DNA of 64,000 nucleotides from contig CAYZZU010000013.1 of NCBI GenBank assembly GCA_964483105.1, positions 4,834-68,833 on the forward strand, written 5' to 3'. Positions within the stretch are counted from its first letter, which is position 1. Each line of letters begins with the position of its first letter. The position numbers were made by a program, and so were the translations under genes. The notes under the pieces were generated by a model. That model did no database searches. It saw only the letters and a list, made by a program, of their open reading frames with translations, and was not told the DNA's origin. This DNA comes from CAYZZU01 sp964483105 (GTDB taxonomy: Bacteria > CG2-30-53-67). Of the stretch, positions 1 to 7,660 are shown in pieces.

Positions 1-148
1 AGGCCAACACTGCATAGAAGGCAGAATAGTATGCCCTATTCATAATAGACCTGACGCTGAAACTTCCTTGCAGCATCTTTCTTGCGTCTGCCAGTGTTTC
101 CTCCGCTTGTTTCATTCGATATGCACAGAGCGTCTCTTTGTCCGTCAT
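1..148 (-). CDS. HEPN-domain protein, partial (runs off left edge)
   Basis: Reading the minus strand from the ATG at 148 gives about 49 residues, beginning MTDKETLCAYRMKQAEETLA and containing NRAYYSAFYAVL. That alpha-helical N...AYYA.F.A signature is typical of HEPN domains, which are often the RNase toxin of HEPN/MNT toxin-antitoxin modules. Its ATG overlaps the TGA of the nucleotidyltransferase gene by 4 bp (ATGA), so the two are translationally coupled. The catalytic RX4-6H motif, if present, lies beyond the window, so toxicity cannot be judged. The alternative is a non-toxic HEPN partner of a nucleotidyltransferase. Confidence 0.8.
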   Translation of the reverse strand, partial: MTDKETLCAYRMKQAEETLADARKMLQGSFSVRSIMNRAYYSAFYAVLA

Positions 149-462
149 ACTGTGACCCCTTCTTCAAGAATATTTTTCACAATGGGAGATATTTTTAATG
201 GAGAGTTTTCAAGTTCATCCTTTGTGAAAATCAGAATCGATATGACCATGAAATGTTTAAACCCCACCTCCCACGCAATGTCCGAGATCTTTTCTTTCAA
301 GTCACTGTTCAGGTGATCCACCTTTAGAAAAACATCCAGATCAGAGTATTCGTCTGCATCCTCCCGCGCTCGTGAACCGAATATTCTGAAATCCATGATC
401 GGGACAATCTCAGTCAATCGTTTTTTCAGTTCTTTTGCGATCTCTAAGTCTTTCAGCGTCAT
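145..462 (-). CDS. MNT-type minimal nucleotidyltransferase (antitoxin of HEPN/MNT pair)
   Basis: 105-residue protein with the pol-beta-type nucleotidyltransferase signature GSRAR followed by a SDLDVF motif carrying two metal-binding aspartates, around residues 30-48. MNT antitoxins of HEPN/MNT systems neutralise the toxin, in studied cases by AMPylating it. The ATG at 462 is preferred over an upstream in-frame ATG because GGGAGG lies about 6 nt upstream. It overlaps the following HEPN gene by 4 bp. A 12-bp palindrome lies about 50 bp upstream and could be an autoregulatory operator (inference). Confidence 0.85.
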   Translation of the reverse strand: MTLKDLEIAKELKKRLTEIVPIMDFRIFGSRAREDADEYSDLDVFLKVDHLNSDLKEKISDIAWEVGFKHFMVISILIFTKDELENSPLKISPIVKNILEEGVTV

Positions 463-514
463 ACCAACCTCCCGCAGAACGACGATGCTCGTTTGAATGA
501 TGATCAATCAAAGA

Positions 515-526
515 TTGTAATTACAA
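515..526. promoter_or_regulatory. Palindrome TTGTAATTACAA upstream of the HEPN/MNT pair
   Basis: A perfect 12-bp palindrome lies 53 bp upstream of the nucleotidyltransferase start. Toxin-antitoxin operons are commonly autoregulated through such sites, but no binding protein can be named from the sequence. It is AT-rich in an otherwise GC-rich neighbourhood. Confidence 0.35.
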
Positions 527-552
527 GGAGAACCCCCCAGTCCGGCCGGCTG

Positions 553-597
553 CTCGAACAACTTGAACGGTTCAAACGGTTTGAACGGATTGAACAG
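553..597. repeat. Degenerate 9-bp tandem repeat (five units)
   Basis: Five consecutive 9-mers, CTCGAACAA, CTTGAACGG, TTCAAACGG, TTTGAACGG and ATTGAACAG, sit in the intergenic space between the WYL gene and the MNT gene. Related 9-bp units occur at 3344-3370 and 51334-51369, also between genes. No coding role is evident. Confidence 0.7.
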
Positions 598-606
598 CCT
601 TCCAAC

Positions 607-1608
607 CTACCCTGTCTCCCTGCCTTTCTGTTCCTTTCCCGGCATGTAGCGTGCGCGCATCTTCTCGAGGTCGCTCCGGATTTCTTCGATGAGTTCCGGG
701 GGGTCCAGGACTTCGGCCGCGGGTCCGAAGCTCAGGATCCACCGCTTGATCTCCTGCGTCCCGCCCACGGTCAGTTTCAGGAACAGGCTTCCGTCGGGTC
801 CCTGTTTGAATTCCTGGCTCGGATGCCATTCACGTTCCTCGATATAGCGGGCGAACTCCGGGGCGAAGCGGACCCGAACGGTGACCGGATCTTCGATCAT
901 GACGGAAAAGGCGTTTTGGGTATATTCGTTGAAGTCGAAGCTCTCCGGAATCAGAAAGTTCTCCTTTGTCAGTTCCAGCAGGGAGATCCGGTCCACGGCG
1001 AACATCCGGACTTTGCGGCGCAGGTGACAAAACCCCACGAGGTAGACCGCCCCGTCCCGGTACCAGAGCCGGTAGGGATCCACTTTGCGGGGTTTCGGTT
1101 CCTGATCCTTCAACCCCCGGTAGAGAATACGGATCCGTCGCTGCTCCCCCGCGGCGATCAGAAGCTGGTGCAGGAAACCCTTTTCGTCCCGGTAATCTTT
1201 TTTCCCGCTGAAACTCACGCTCAGTGTCCGGCGCAGGTTTTCAAAGGATTCACACCTCTCGTCGTCAAAACTCGCGCGGATCTTGTGTGTGATGGTTGCA
1301 AGCGAGGGTCTCAGAAAGGGGTCGCCGAGTCCTTTCAGAAAACGGGTGGCTTCCCGCAGGACGTAGAGTTCCGAAGGTGTAAAAACGATCGGCGGAATCC
1401 TCTTGAATCCGTCTGGAAGGGACCAGTACTTTTTCCTCCCCTCCCGGCGTTCAATCACGGGAAAGATCACGGAGAGCCGATCCAGGTCACGCCGGATGGT
1501 CTTCGGAGAGACTCCGTATTCCCCGACCAGTTCGGAGACGGTCGTTCTCCGCCGGTTGCAGAGGGTATTTACGATTTGAAGCAAGCGTTCGATCTGGTCT
1601 TCCGCCAT
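607..1608 (-). CDS. WYL-domain transcriptional regulator (HTH_11-WYL-WCX)
   Basis: 333 residues. An N-terminal winged helix-turn-helix (roughly 1-60, with TVSELVGEYGVSPKTIRRDL) is followed by a WYL domain (about 145-230, with the DPYRLWYRDGAVYLVGF core) and a C-terminal WCX-like segment. WYL regulators bind small ligands or nucleic acid and often control stress or defence genes. The ATG has an AGGGGATCCC leader. It is divergent from the Hsp20 genes and separated by about 240 bp, so it is a candidate regulator of them or of itself; that is context only. The 99 bp downstream hold a 9-bp repeat and no terminator I can see. Confidence 0.88.
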   Translation of the reverse strand: MAEDQIERLLQIVNTLCNRRRTTVSELVGEYGVSPKTIRRDLDRLSVIFPVIERREGRKKYWSLPDGFKRIPPIVFTPSELYVLREATRFLKGLGDPFLRPSLATITHKIRASFDDERCESFENLRRTLSVSFSGKKDYRDEKGFLHQLLIAAGEQRRIRILYRGLKDQEPKPRKVDPYRLWYRDGAVYLVGFCHLRRKVRMFAVDRISLLELTKENFLIPESFDFNEYTQNAFSVMIEDPVTVRVRFAPEFARYIEEREWHPSQEFKQGPDGSLFLKLTVGGTQEIKRWILSFGPAAEVLDPPELIEEIRSDLEKMRARYMPGKEQKGRETG

Positions 1609-1762
1609 GGGATCCCCTGAAAAAGAATTAGTTTTTGATTTATTACTTTATCCCAATTCTCCCGGTGAAAGTCAAGTCCATTTCCCCGAAGTCAACGACT
1701 GATGCAAGACACCGTGGATGGGAGCCGTCTGCTCCCGGACGGAATTGGATTGGGCCCCGGTC

Positions 1763-1791
1763 TTGACACCTCCTCCAGGGATGATTACATT
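1763..1791 (+). promoter_or_regulatory. Sigma-70-type promoter for the hsp20 operon
   Basis: TTGACA (1763-1768), a 17-bp spacer and TACATT (1786-1791) stand about 60 bp upstream of the first Hsp20 start. No CIRCE element and no clear sigma-32 -10 box (CCCCATNT) was seen, so heat induction is not shown by the sequence. Confidence 0.6.
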
Positions 1792-1850
1792 TTCTTCAGA
1801 GTCAAAGAGACACTGTCCGGACAGGAAAGACGAAAAGGAGGGATGAAGAG

Positions 1851-2294
1851 ATGCTGTGGGATGAACTGATGCGATACGAGAGAGGATGGGACCCCTGGCG
1901 GGAGCTGAAACACGTCCAGGAAGAGATGGACCGGATCGTGTCCGGTCTGAAGGAGTCCTCCGCCTCCGAGTTCCCGGCGGTCAATGTCTGGACCGGTGAA
2001 GATGATATGATCGTCCGGTGTGAGGTTCCGGGAGTGGATCCTTCAAAACTCGATATCTCCGTGATCGGCGAGACACTGACATTGAGGGGGGAACGCCCCC
2101 GGGAAACTCAGCATGAATCACACAGGATTCAACGCCGGGAACGGGGTTATGGACATTTCACGCGGACCTTGCGGCTTCCGTTCCAGATCAACAGCGAAGC
2201 CGTTGATGCGAAATATGAAAAGGGAGTGCTGTGGATCACCCTGCCGCGGGCCGAAGAAGAAAAACCGAAAAGAATCGCTGTACAGGCGGCATGA
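1851..2294 (+). CDS. Small heat-shock protein (Hsp20/alpha-crystallin family), first of three
   Basis: 147 residues, the usual size for bacterial Hsp20, an ATP-independent holdase. The alpha-crystallin domain spans roughly residues 40-135, with FPAVNVWTGEDDMIVRCEVPG at its start and a GVLWITLPRAEE strand near its end. The tail carries RIAV, an IXI/V-type motif used in oligomer assembly. AAGGAGGG precedes the ATG. It is first in a three-gene operon behind a sigma-70-like promoter. Confidence 0.93.
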   Translation: MLWDELMRYERGWDPWRELKHVQEEMDRIVSGLKESSASEFPAVNVWTGEDDMIVRCEVPGVDPSKLDISVIGETLTLRGERPRETQHESHRIQRRERGYGHFTRTLRLPFQINSEAVDAKYEKGVLWITLPRAEEEKPKRIAVQAA

Positions 2295-2311
2295 ATCAGG
2301 AGGTGAGTCAA

Positions 2312-2719
2312 ATGACCGTAGCAAACGAGGAAATCCGGAAGGCCGAAACCGGTACCGTGAAAAACGCGGAACGGATCGAGAAACGGAAAGTCTACGTTCC
2401 GCAAACGGATATCTTTGAAAACGGAGATTCCCTGATTGTGGTCGTGGACATGCCGGGTGTGGATCAGAATTCCGTGGAAATCACTCTGGAAAAGAATCTC
2501 CTGACCCTCTACGGCGCCGTGGATGCGACGCCGCCGGAGGGGCACACGCTGACCTATTCGGAGTTTCGGGTCGGTGATTTCAAGCGCTCCTTCACCTTGT
2601 CCAACGAAATCGATCAGGAGCGGATTCACGCCACCATGAAACAGGGGGTGCTTCGCCTGACGCTTCCCAAGGCGGAATCGGCCAGGGCGAAAAAGATCCC
2701 GATTCAGACGGAAGCATGA
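2312..2719 (+). CDS. Small heat-shock protein (Hsp20 family), second of three
   Basis: 135 residues when started at the ATG at 2312, chosen because AGGAGGTGA lies 7 nt upstream; earlier in-frame ATGs would overlap the preceding gene. The alpha-crystallin domain (about 35-125) starts at PQTDIFENGDSLIVVVDMPG and ends with GVLRLTLPKAE. The C-terminal KIPIQTEA contains the IXI motif. It is shorter and more divergent than its neighbours, which suggests a specialised partner in mixed oligomers (inference). Confidence 0.92.
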   Translation: MTVANEEIRKAETGTVKNAERIEKRKVYVPQTDIFENGDSLIVVVDMPGVDQNSVEITLEKNLLTLYGAVDATPPEGHTLTYSEFRVGDFKRSFTLSNEIDQERIHATMKQGVLRLTLPKAESARAKKIPIQTEA

Positions 2720-2734
2720 AAGGAGGGATGAGTC

Positions 2735-3244
2735 ATGACGTTCAGAAATCTTCTAAACCGCAGGTGGGGCAGGAAAAGAGGACTTCCCGTCCGATACCGG
2801 GAGGAGGATCCATTCACTCTTCTTCACCAGGAGATGAACCGCCTCTTCGACACCTTTGAACGTGGATGGGGGCTTTCTCTCTTTGAACCCTGGGGTGAGC
2901 GGCAGGGGGTCTATTCTCCATCCGTCAATGTTTCGGAAGACGATCACGAGTTTCTGATCACGGCGGAACTTCCCGGACTGGATGAAAAGGATGTTGAGGT
3001 CATACTCGAGAAGGATCTCCTGACCATTCAGGGAGAGAAGAAAGAGGAAAAAGAAGAGTCAGGAAAAGACTACTACCACATGGAGCGTTCCTATGGAACC
3101 TTCCGACGGAGTATTCCCCTTCCCGATGAGGTGGATGCGGACAAGATCGAGGCATCGTTCAAGAAAGGGATTCTCTCCATCCATCTCCCCAAGACGGAGG
3201 CGGCCCGGAAGGAAACCCGGAAGATCTCCATCAAGGCCGCCTGA
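2735..3244 (+). CDS. Small heat-shock protein (Hsp20 family), third of three
   Basis: 169 residues. A 60-residue N-terminal arm rich in Arg and aromatic residues precedes an alpha-crystallin domain (about 60-155, PSVNVSEDDHEFLITAELPG to KGILSIHLPKTE). The end, RKISIKAA, gives an ISI-type IXI motif. GGAGGG lies 8 nt before the ATG, and only 15 bp separate it from the preceding hsp20. A strong terminator follows directly, closing the operon. Confidence 0.94.
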   Translation: MTFRNLLNRRWGRKRGLPVRYREEDPFTLLHQEMNRLFDTFERGWGLSLFEPWGERQGVYSPSVNVSEDDHEFLITAELPGLDEKDVEVILEKDLLTIQGEKKEEKEESGKDYYHMERSYGTFRRSIPLPDEVDADKIEASFKKGILSIHLPKTEAARKETRKISIKAA

Positions 3245-3266
3245 TCCTCGGATGGATCCTCTCCGG

Positions 3267-3302
3267 CCGGGTGGCGCGATGCGCGCCGCCCGGTTTTTTT
3301 TT
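3267..3302 (+). terminator. Rho-independent terminator of the hsp20 operon
   Basis: A 12-bp stem (3267-3278 with 3282-3293, one G-T pair), a 3-nt loop and a run of nine T residues lie 22 bp after the third hsp20 stop. Confidence 0.92.
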
Positions 3303-3343
3303 GACCGGATCCCGAAACCGGTCCTCTCGAACTCTTCATACCT

Positions 3344-3370
3344 CTTGAAACCGTTTGAACCGCTCAAGCG
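3344..3370. repeat. Degenerate 9-bp repeat (three units)
   Basis: CTTGAAACC, GTTTGAACC and GCTCAAGCG stand in tandem between the hsp20 terminator and the 3' end of the redox operon. They match the 9-bp family at 553-597 in periodicity and composition. Confidence 0.55.
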
Positions 3371-3397
3371 GTCCATTTTCAGTCGGGTCTCCGCGTC

Positions 3398-4936
3398 CTA
3401 CCTGGATCGGGGGAGAGGATGACTTGCAGAATCCATCGCGTGGCACGCGTGACAACTGTTCGCGTCCTGACGCTTCGGGTCCTGCCCGCACCGGCTTCGG
3501 AAAACCTGGGGAATTTCCATCCGTTTCCCCGAGACTTTCCCTGTCAGAAACAACCGCCCCTCATCGATCCGTACCTGGGGGAACAGCTCTCCCTCCAGGG
3601 TGAAGAGCGCTTTTTCCCCCGCCTTCCTGGAATACCTGCGCATGATCCGTTTGACCCCGGGCGACTCCCTGGAGGTAAGCGGTCGAATCCGGGGTGGATC
3701 ATTCAGTGTGCCGTGACAGGTCCGGCATCGGATCCGCTCCTGGTCACGCTCACTGCCATAGAGAAAACCGTCACCCATGATCTCTTCCCCGGTGTGACAG
3801 TCGATGCAGTCGAGTTCGACCTCACAGCGCGTGAAGAGCGTCATGGGGTTGTAGTAACTCCTCACACGACGTTCCCCGGGCGGAAGGCCTCCGATCCGGG
3901 AAAGATCCCGCCGTGGAATAAAACGCATCTTTCGGAAGGAGTGAATTCCCCGGTTGTGACAATGGTTGCACTGAGTATGGGGAATCTTCAGTGTCAGGCG
4001 GTGAAAGGCGCCATGACCCGGTTCAGTCCGGGAAATCGTGGGATCCTTTCCCCGGTAATAGGATAAATCGTCGTAAAGGTAATGGCAGGAGGCGCAACCG
4101 GAGGCCCTGGCGAAGTAGGGATGGTTCCCGCCTGCAACCCCGAGATGGCACCGATTCACGCAGTTTTGACGCAGCCTGGTATCCACGGGATGCCCGGAAA
4201 AGGAGACCTCTTTCGCGCGGCTTCGCTCCTCCGGACGTTCAGGGAGGTCGGAGACCTTTGTATAAGGAATGGGACGGAATACCGGCAGCGCCTTCCTGTT
4301 TCCAACCGCCTGCCTCCCTTCCACACCGGACACGGCGTAGACCGCATTCAGATCCCTCTGGGCTCCGAAGGTGTACCGGGTCATGGCGATCTCCCCCGCC
4401 TTGGTGGACATGATCGAGGTACGCACGCGGTGGATTGCGTCCCTCTGATCTGAGAGAGATCCGTTGTGGCAGGAGGTTCCATCCGGCAGGGTCCGGCCGC
4501 AACTTTGATCGACCACGGAAAAATCCGATGGATTTCTCCCCCCGATCAGGCCGGTATGTGCCGTGGGAAGGGTGACGGACAAAGGGTCGCCGCCATGACA
4601 CACCACGCATCCGAAGACCTTTTCCGGATGGGACTCACTGATCGGCTCAATGCCGATATGACAGCTCAAACACCGCTCCCGTCTCCCGTCTTCCAGAACC
4701 GTCTCCTGAAGACGGGGGAGACTCCGCTTCAAGATCCGCATCTCCCGGTTGATCGCCTCCTGTGCCCGGACCGAGTCTGTTCGGGATCTCTTCGCGTTCA
4801 GCTCCTTCAACTCCCGCTTCAGATAGATCCACTGAAACACCTTGTAGGGTTTTCCCGCCTCATGCATCCGGGCCGCAAGAACCGCAAGAAACAGAAGGAA
4901 CAGAAAGAGCAGCAGAATCTCGGAATCATGTTTCAT
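3398..4936 (-). CDS. Membrane-anchored multihaem c-type cytochrome (7 canonical CXXCH plus 2 unusual motifs)
   Basis: 512 residues from the ATG at 4936, which overlaps the TGA of the upstream cytochrome b fragment by 4 bp. A long upstream in-frame extension is rejected because it overlaps that gene. A single N-terminal hydrophobic segment (about 6-22) can act as signal anchor. Seven CXXCH sites are visible (CLSCH, CVVCH, CASCH, CNHCH, CIDCH, CRTCH, CHACH), plus a CX9CH (CGRTLPDGTSCH) and a CX3CH (CVNRCH), so seven to nine haems are possible. It is the last gene of the redox operon. It probably replaces cytochrome c1/f as electron acceptor of the adjacent Rieske/cytochrome b module (inference). 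Confidence 0.88.
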   Translation of the reverse strand: MKHDSEILLLFLFLLFLAVLAARMHEAGKPYKVFQWIYLKRELKELNAKRSRTDSVRAQEAINREMRILKRSLPRLQETVLEDGRRERCLSCHIGIEPISESHPEKVFGCVVCHGGDPLSVTLPTAHTGLIGGRNPSDFSVVDQSCGRTLPDGTSCHNGSLSDQRDAIHRVRTSIMSTKAGEIAMTRYTFGAQRDLNAVYAVSGVEGRQAVGNRKALPVFRPIPYTKVSDLPERPEERSRAKEVSFSGHPVDTRLRQNCVNRCHLGVAGGNHPYFARASGCASCHYLYDDLSYYRGKDPTISRTEPGHGAFHRLTLKIPHTQCNHCHNRGIHSFRKMRFIPRRDLSRIGGLPPGERRVRSYYNPMTLFTRCEVELDCIDCHTGEEIMGDGFLYGSERDQERIRCRTCHGTLNDPPRIRPLTSRESPGVKRIMRRYSRKAGEKALFTLEGELFPQVRIDEGRLFLTGKVSGKRMEIPQVFRSRCGQDPKRQDANSCHACHAMDSASHPLPRSR

Positions 4937-5361
4937 ACAGGCCGCAGAAAATGAGATAGTGACAGGATGACCATACCGAGAACAAGCAGAACGAAAAACA
5001 GGAAGGGAAAGAGACGCCGCCGGAGTGTCTTTGCACCTTCGCCGGTCGTCCCCGGTTGAAGAAAGGGAAGCGCCCCGATGAAAAGGAATACGGAGAGGGG
5101 AACCACCACCCCCCCCAGAAGCGGCGGAAGATAGCGGAGCATCTCCTGGACCCCCGCGAAGATCCAGGGCGCCCGGACTCCGACCGGAGTGGACACCGGA
5201 TCCGGCTTCGATCCCAACGGAGGGGGCATCCACAACGCCAGGACCATCAGGACCACGGAAGCCGCCAGCATGGCCAGCAGTTCCATCCTGACGAGCGTCT
5301 CTCTCGGCACAAACCCGCGCTCCTTATCCCGGGTCTTTTTCTTGTCCTGTTTCAAGGTCAT
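4933..5361 (-). CDS. Cytochrome b C-terminal-domain protein (subunit IV/PetD-like)
   Basis: 142 residues from the ATG at 5361, with a soluble basic N-terminus and three hydrophobic segments (about 25-45, 80-100 and 118-138). PPPLGSKPDPVSTP, the APWIFAGVQEMLRYLPP loop and the PFLFF helix resemble cytochrome b C-terminal/subunit IV proteins, where a related PEWY-type segment contributes to the Qo site. Split b6 plus subunit IV is the arrangement of b6f and many menaquinol-cytochrome c oxidoreductases. The nearest Shine-Dalgarno (AGGAGG) is about 25 nt away, so the start is somewhat uncertain. It is translationally coupled (ATGA) to the multihaem cytochrome. Confidence 0.82.
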   Translation of the reverse strand: MTLKQDKKKTRDKERGFVPRETLVRMELLAMLAASVVLMVLALWMPPPLGSKPDPVSTPVGVRAPWIFAGVQEMLRYLPPLLGGVVVPLSVFLFIGALPFLQPGTTGEGAKTLRRRLFPFLFFVLLVLGMVILSLSHFLRPV

Positions 5362-5407
5362 CTGAATTTCAGACGGCCGTCGGCCTCCTCTTCCCGCCGC
5401 GTCTTTC

Positions 5408-6070
5408 TCAGAGCGTCCCCGACTGCCATCCCAACCTTCGAATTTTCCAGAAATGGTTCGCCGCAAAGGCCAGGACACCGAGCGGAAGAACCACGCAATG
5501 CCAGAGATAGATCCGCTGCAGGGCGTCTTCTCCGTACGCCGGAGTCCCGGTCATCACCTGGTGGAGTCCTTGCCCGACAAGGGGGATCCGCTTCACAAGC
5601 CCCAGGGCCACGGTTCCCGCCCAATACGTATCCTGATCGAACCGGAGCAGATACCCTGAAAAGTCCATGACAAGAATCAGGGCCAGAAGCACCATGCCGA
5701 CTCCCCAGATCCACCGTTTGGGCCCCTGATAGGAACCGGTCATCACCACCCGGCACATATGCAACAGAATCAGCCAGACGATTCCCTGTCCCGCCCAGTA
5801 ATGCAACCCCCGGAACAGATCTCCATAGGGCACCGCTTCCGTGATTTCGCGTACCGAAAGGTAGGCGGATCCCTGCCCGGAACGGTAGTAAAACATCAGG
5901 AGAACGCCCGTGACACAAAGGACGCAAAAGAGAAAGAAAGAAAGCCCGCCCAGGCAGAAGGAGAAGGCGATCCGGGCCCGTTCCCCCGGGATCAGGGGCG
6001 GATGCAGATGAAACAGGAAGGCACCGATCCCGCCTTTTCCCGATCCCGGACGCCTGCGGGTTGAAATCAT
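5408..6070 (-). CDS. Cytochrome b (b6-type N-terminal half of a bc complex)
   Basis: 220 residues, ATG at 6070 behind GGGAGGCGG. Four transmembrane helices carry two histidine pairs: HYWAGQGIVWLILLH (HX13H) and H...NH spaced HX14H in the fourth helix, the b6-type spacing expected for two b haems. GYLLRFDQDTYWAGTV corresponds to the conserved G-[YF]-x-L-P-W-x-Q-x-x-[YF]-W region. It should oxidise (mena)quinol together with the Rieske protein upstream and the subunit-IV-like protein downstream. Its size matches PetB (about 215 residues). Confidence 0.92.
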   Translation of the reverse strand: MISTRRRPGSGKGGIGAFLFHLHPPLIPGERARIAFSFCLGGLSFFLFCVLCVTGVLLMFYYRSGQGSAYLSVREITEAVPYGDLFRGLHYWAGQGIVWLILLHMCRVVMTGSYQGPKRWIWGVGMVLLALILVMDFSGYLLRFDQDTYWAGTVALGLVKRIPLVGQGLHQVMTGTPAYGEDALQRIYLWHCVVLPLGVLAFAANHFWKIRRLGWQSGTL

Positions 6071-6146
6071 GGTAACCGCCTCCCACCCGGTGAGGAATTT
6101 ATCCACACCCGCAGGGCGTGGACCTGTTTTGCCACCTGGAGATGCC

Positions 6147-6650
6147 TCATCCATCCACAAAAGTTGCTCCCAGCCGCAGCCGGAATCCCTCCGGGACCTT
6201 ATGTTCCGTGTCGGCGATTATTTCACCCTCCGGATTTTTTGTCAAGAAAACGGTCCGAAGATCCCTGACGGCGGGACCGGAGATGTAGTGACCGGAACGG
6301 TCAAAACGGCTCCCGTGGCAGGGGCATTCAAAGTAACCTTCTTTTTCATTCCATCCGAAACGGCATCCGAGATGAGGACATTTCCCACTGAACGCAAAGA
6401 GTCCCCTGTCATCCCGGACCAGATAGATTCCCTGTTTCTTGAGTATCGTCCCCGAAGGGAAATCTCCGACGCGTCCCAGATTCATGCGGGTGGGTCGGCG
6501 GGCGGGATGTTCCACTGAAAGAAACGACTGGACCATGCGGGTCACCCCCAGCAGGGAGGCGGCGGCGCAAAGAAAAATGCCCCCGCCCAGGAATCTTCTC
6601 CGGGTCAAGCTTTTTTTCTCTGAAACGAAGGACCGGAAAAGCCCGAACAT
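6147..6650 (-). CDS. Rieske [2Fe-2S] iron-sulfur protein
   Basis: 167 residues from the ATG at 6650. The N-terminus has a Tat-like motif (SLTRRRFLGGG, residues 14-24) before a hydrophobic segment, as in Rieske proteins exported folded but retained as anchors. Cluster ligands are present: CPHLGC (91-96) and CPCHGS (109-114), the C-x-H-x-G-C and C-x-x-H boxes. It accepts electrons from quinol at the Qo site and should pass them to a c-type cytochrome. It stands between nrfD and cytochrome b. Confidence 0.94.
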   Translation of the reverse strand: MFGLFRSFVSEKKSLTRRRFLGGGIFLCAAASLLGVTRMVQSFLSVEHPARRPTRMNLGRVGDFPSGTILKKQGIYLVRDDRGLFAFSGKCPHLGCRFGWNEKEGYFECPCHGSRFDRSGHYISGPAVRDLRTVFLTKNPEGEIIADTEHKVPEGFRLRLGATFVDG

Positions 6651-6667
6651 CTTCGACACCGTGTCCG

Positions 6668-7591
6668 TTACTCGATCATGCCGGTCAGCTGCCCGCCATA
6701 GGTCACGACCAGACGCAGAATAAACCCGCCCGCAATGATCAGGATGCTGCTCACAATCCCCATGATCGGATGCCATGCGCGATGCATCTTCCGCACAAAG
6801 AAGGGGAAGATTTCCGTCAGCTCGATTGCGAGGGGGATGAGCAACCCCAACAGGACCGTCCCCACCCAGAACAAAACGGTAAAGCGACCTCCCAGGATCA
6901 CGAAGATCGACTCACGGATACTGAGGGTCGAAAGCTGACTGTGGAGGATGATCGGAATGATAATGAAGATCTCGATGGTGATCAGGACCACGTCGAAGGA
7001 GACAAGAAACTTGTGTTCGTACTCCTTGATGGTTTCAGGTGACCGGTAGGGGTTCAAGGAACAGATCAGAAGAAGCGTGGCCACACCTGTGGAGAGGGCT
7101 GAAAAAAGAAAGAGTTCCGCCATGAGTGGTGTGTTCCAGAACGGCCTGGAAGGTATCGCACCGAGAAGAATGCCGGTATAAATCCCGACCCCGAGGGCGA
7201 TCGGAAGCCCGATGAGCCCCGTGGTTTTCCGGACGCGGCCTTCAAAGGGAATCCGGATTTTCTTCCACCCGTCCGGCAAAAAGGTATAGGCCCGGATCAT
7301 ACTGATGAGAATAAAAACGGCCAGCAGCCAGGAACCGATGGACATGGGAGAAGTCCACTGGATGGTTCTGTACAAATTATAGAAATGAAAGGGCCGTCCC
7401 AGATCGAAAAGAAGCAGGGTGCATCCGATGGTAACCGGGATGGGGGCGATATAGGCCCCCATCCGGATGATGTTACGGTACCGCTCCGGTTCCATGTAGG
7501 AGGCGAAGACAGAGGTGACGAAGGCCCCCGCGCTGATCCCCGCCAGAAAAAGATACCAGACAACCAGTGCGCCCCATTCATATTCTTCCAT
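6668..7591 (-). CDS. NrfD/PsrC-type polytopic quinone-interacting membrane subunit
   Basis: 307 residues starting MEEYEWGALVVWYLFLAGIS, with about eight transmembrane helices, the pattern of NrfD/PsrC proteins. The family exchanges electrons with quinones at the membrane and docks a four-cluster ferredoxin subunit, which is encoded just upstream in the transcript. The size matches PsrC (about 250-320). With the Mo enzyme it forms a complex iron-sulfur molybdoenzyme (CISM). The spacing to the Rieske gene is only 17 bp, linking two quinone-reactive modules in one transcript. Confidence 0.92.
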   Translation of the reverse strand: MEEYEWGALVVWYLFLAGISAGAFVTSVFASYMEPERYRNIIRMGAYIAPIPVTIGCTLLLFDLGRPFHFYNLYRTIQWTSPMSIGSWLLAVFILISMIRAYTFLPDGWKKIRIPFEGRVRKTTGLIGLPIALGVGIYTGILLGAIPSRPFWNTPLMAELFLFSALSTGVATLLLICSLNPYRSPETIKEYEHKFLVSFDVVLITIEIFIIIPIILHSQLSTLSIRESIFVILGGRFTVLFWVGTVLLGLLIPLAIELTEIFPFFVRKMHRAWHPIMGIVSSILIIAGGFILRLVVTYGGQLTGMIE

Positions 7592-7660
7592 GGGCTTGCC
7601 TCCCTTGTAAAAGCCCTGTCGCTCACCCGGAAGGGTGATCCCGGACTTTCTACGAGACCC

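Noticed and set aside
493..1620. Long plus-strand frame opposite the WYL regulator
   Set aside because: The minus strand encodes clear HTH and WYL domains with a good start; the plus frame begins in the 9-bp repeat and has no recognisable domain.
1609..1850. CIRCE or sigma-32 promoter for the hsp20 operon
   Set aside because: No TTAGCACTC-N9-GAGTGCTAA element and no CCCCATNT -10 box; a sigma-70 promoter explains the region better.
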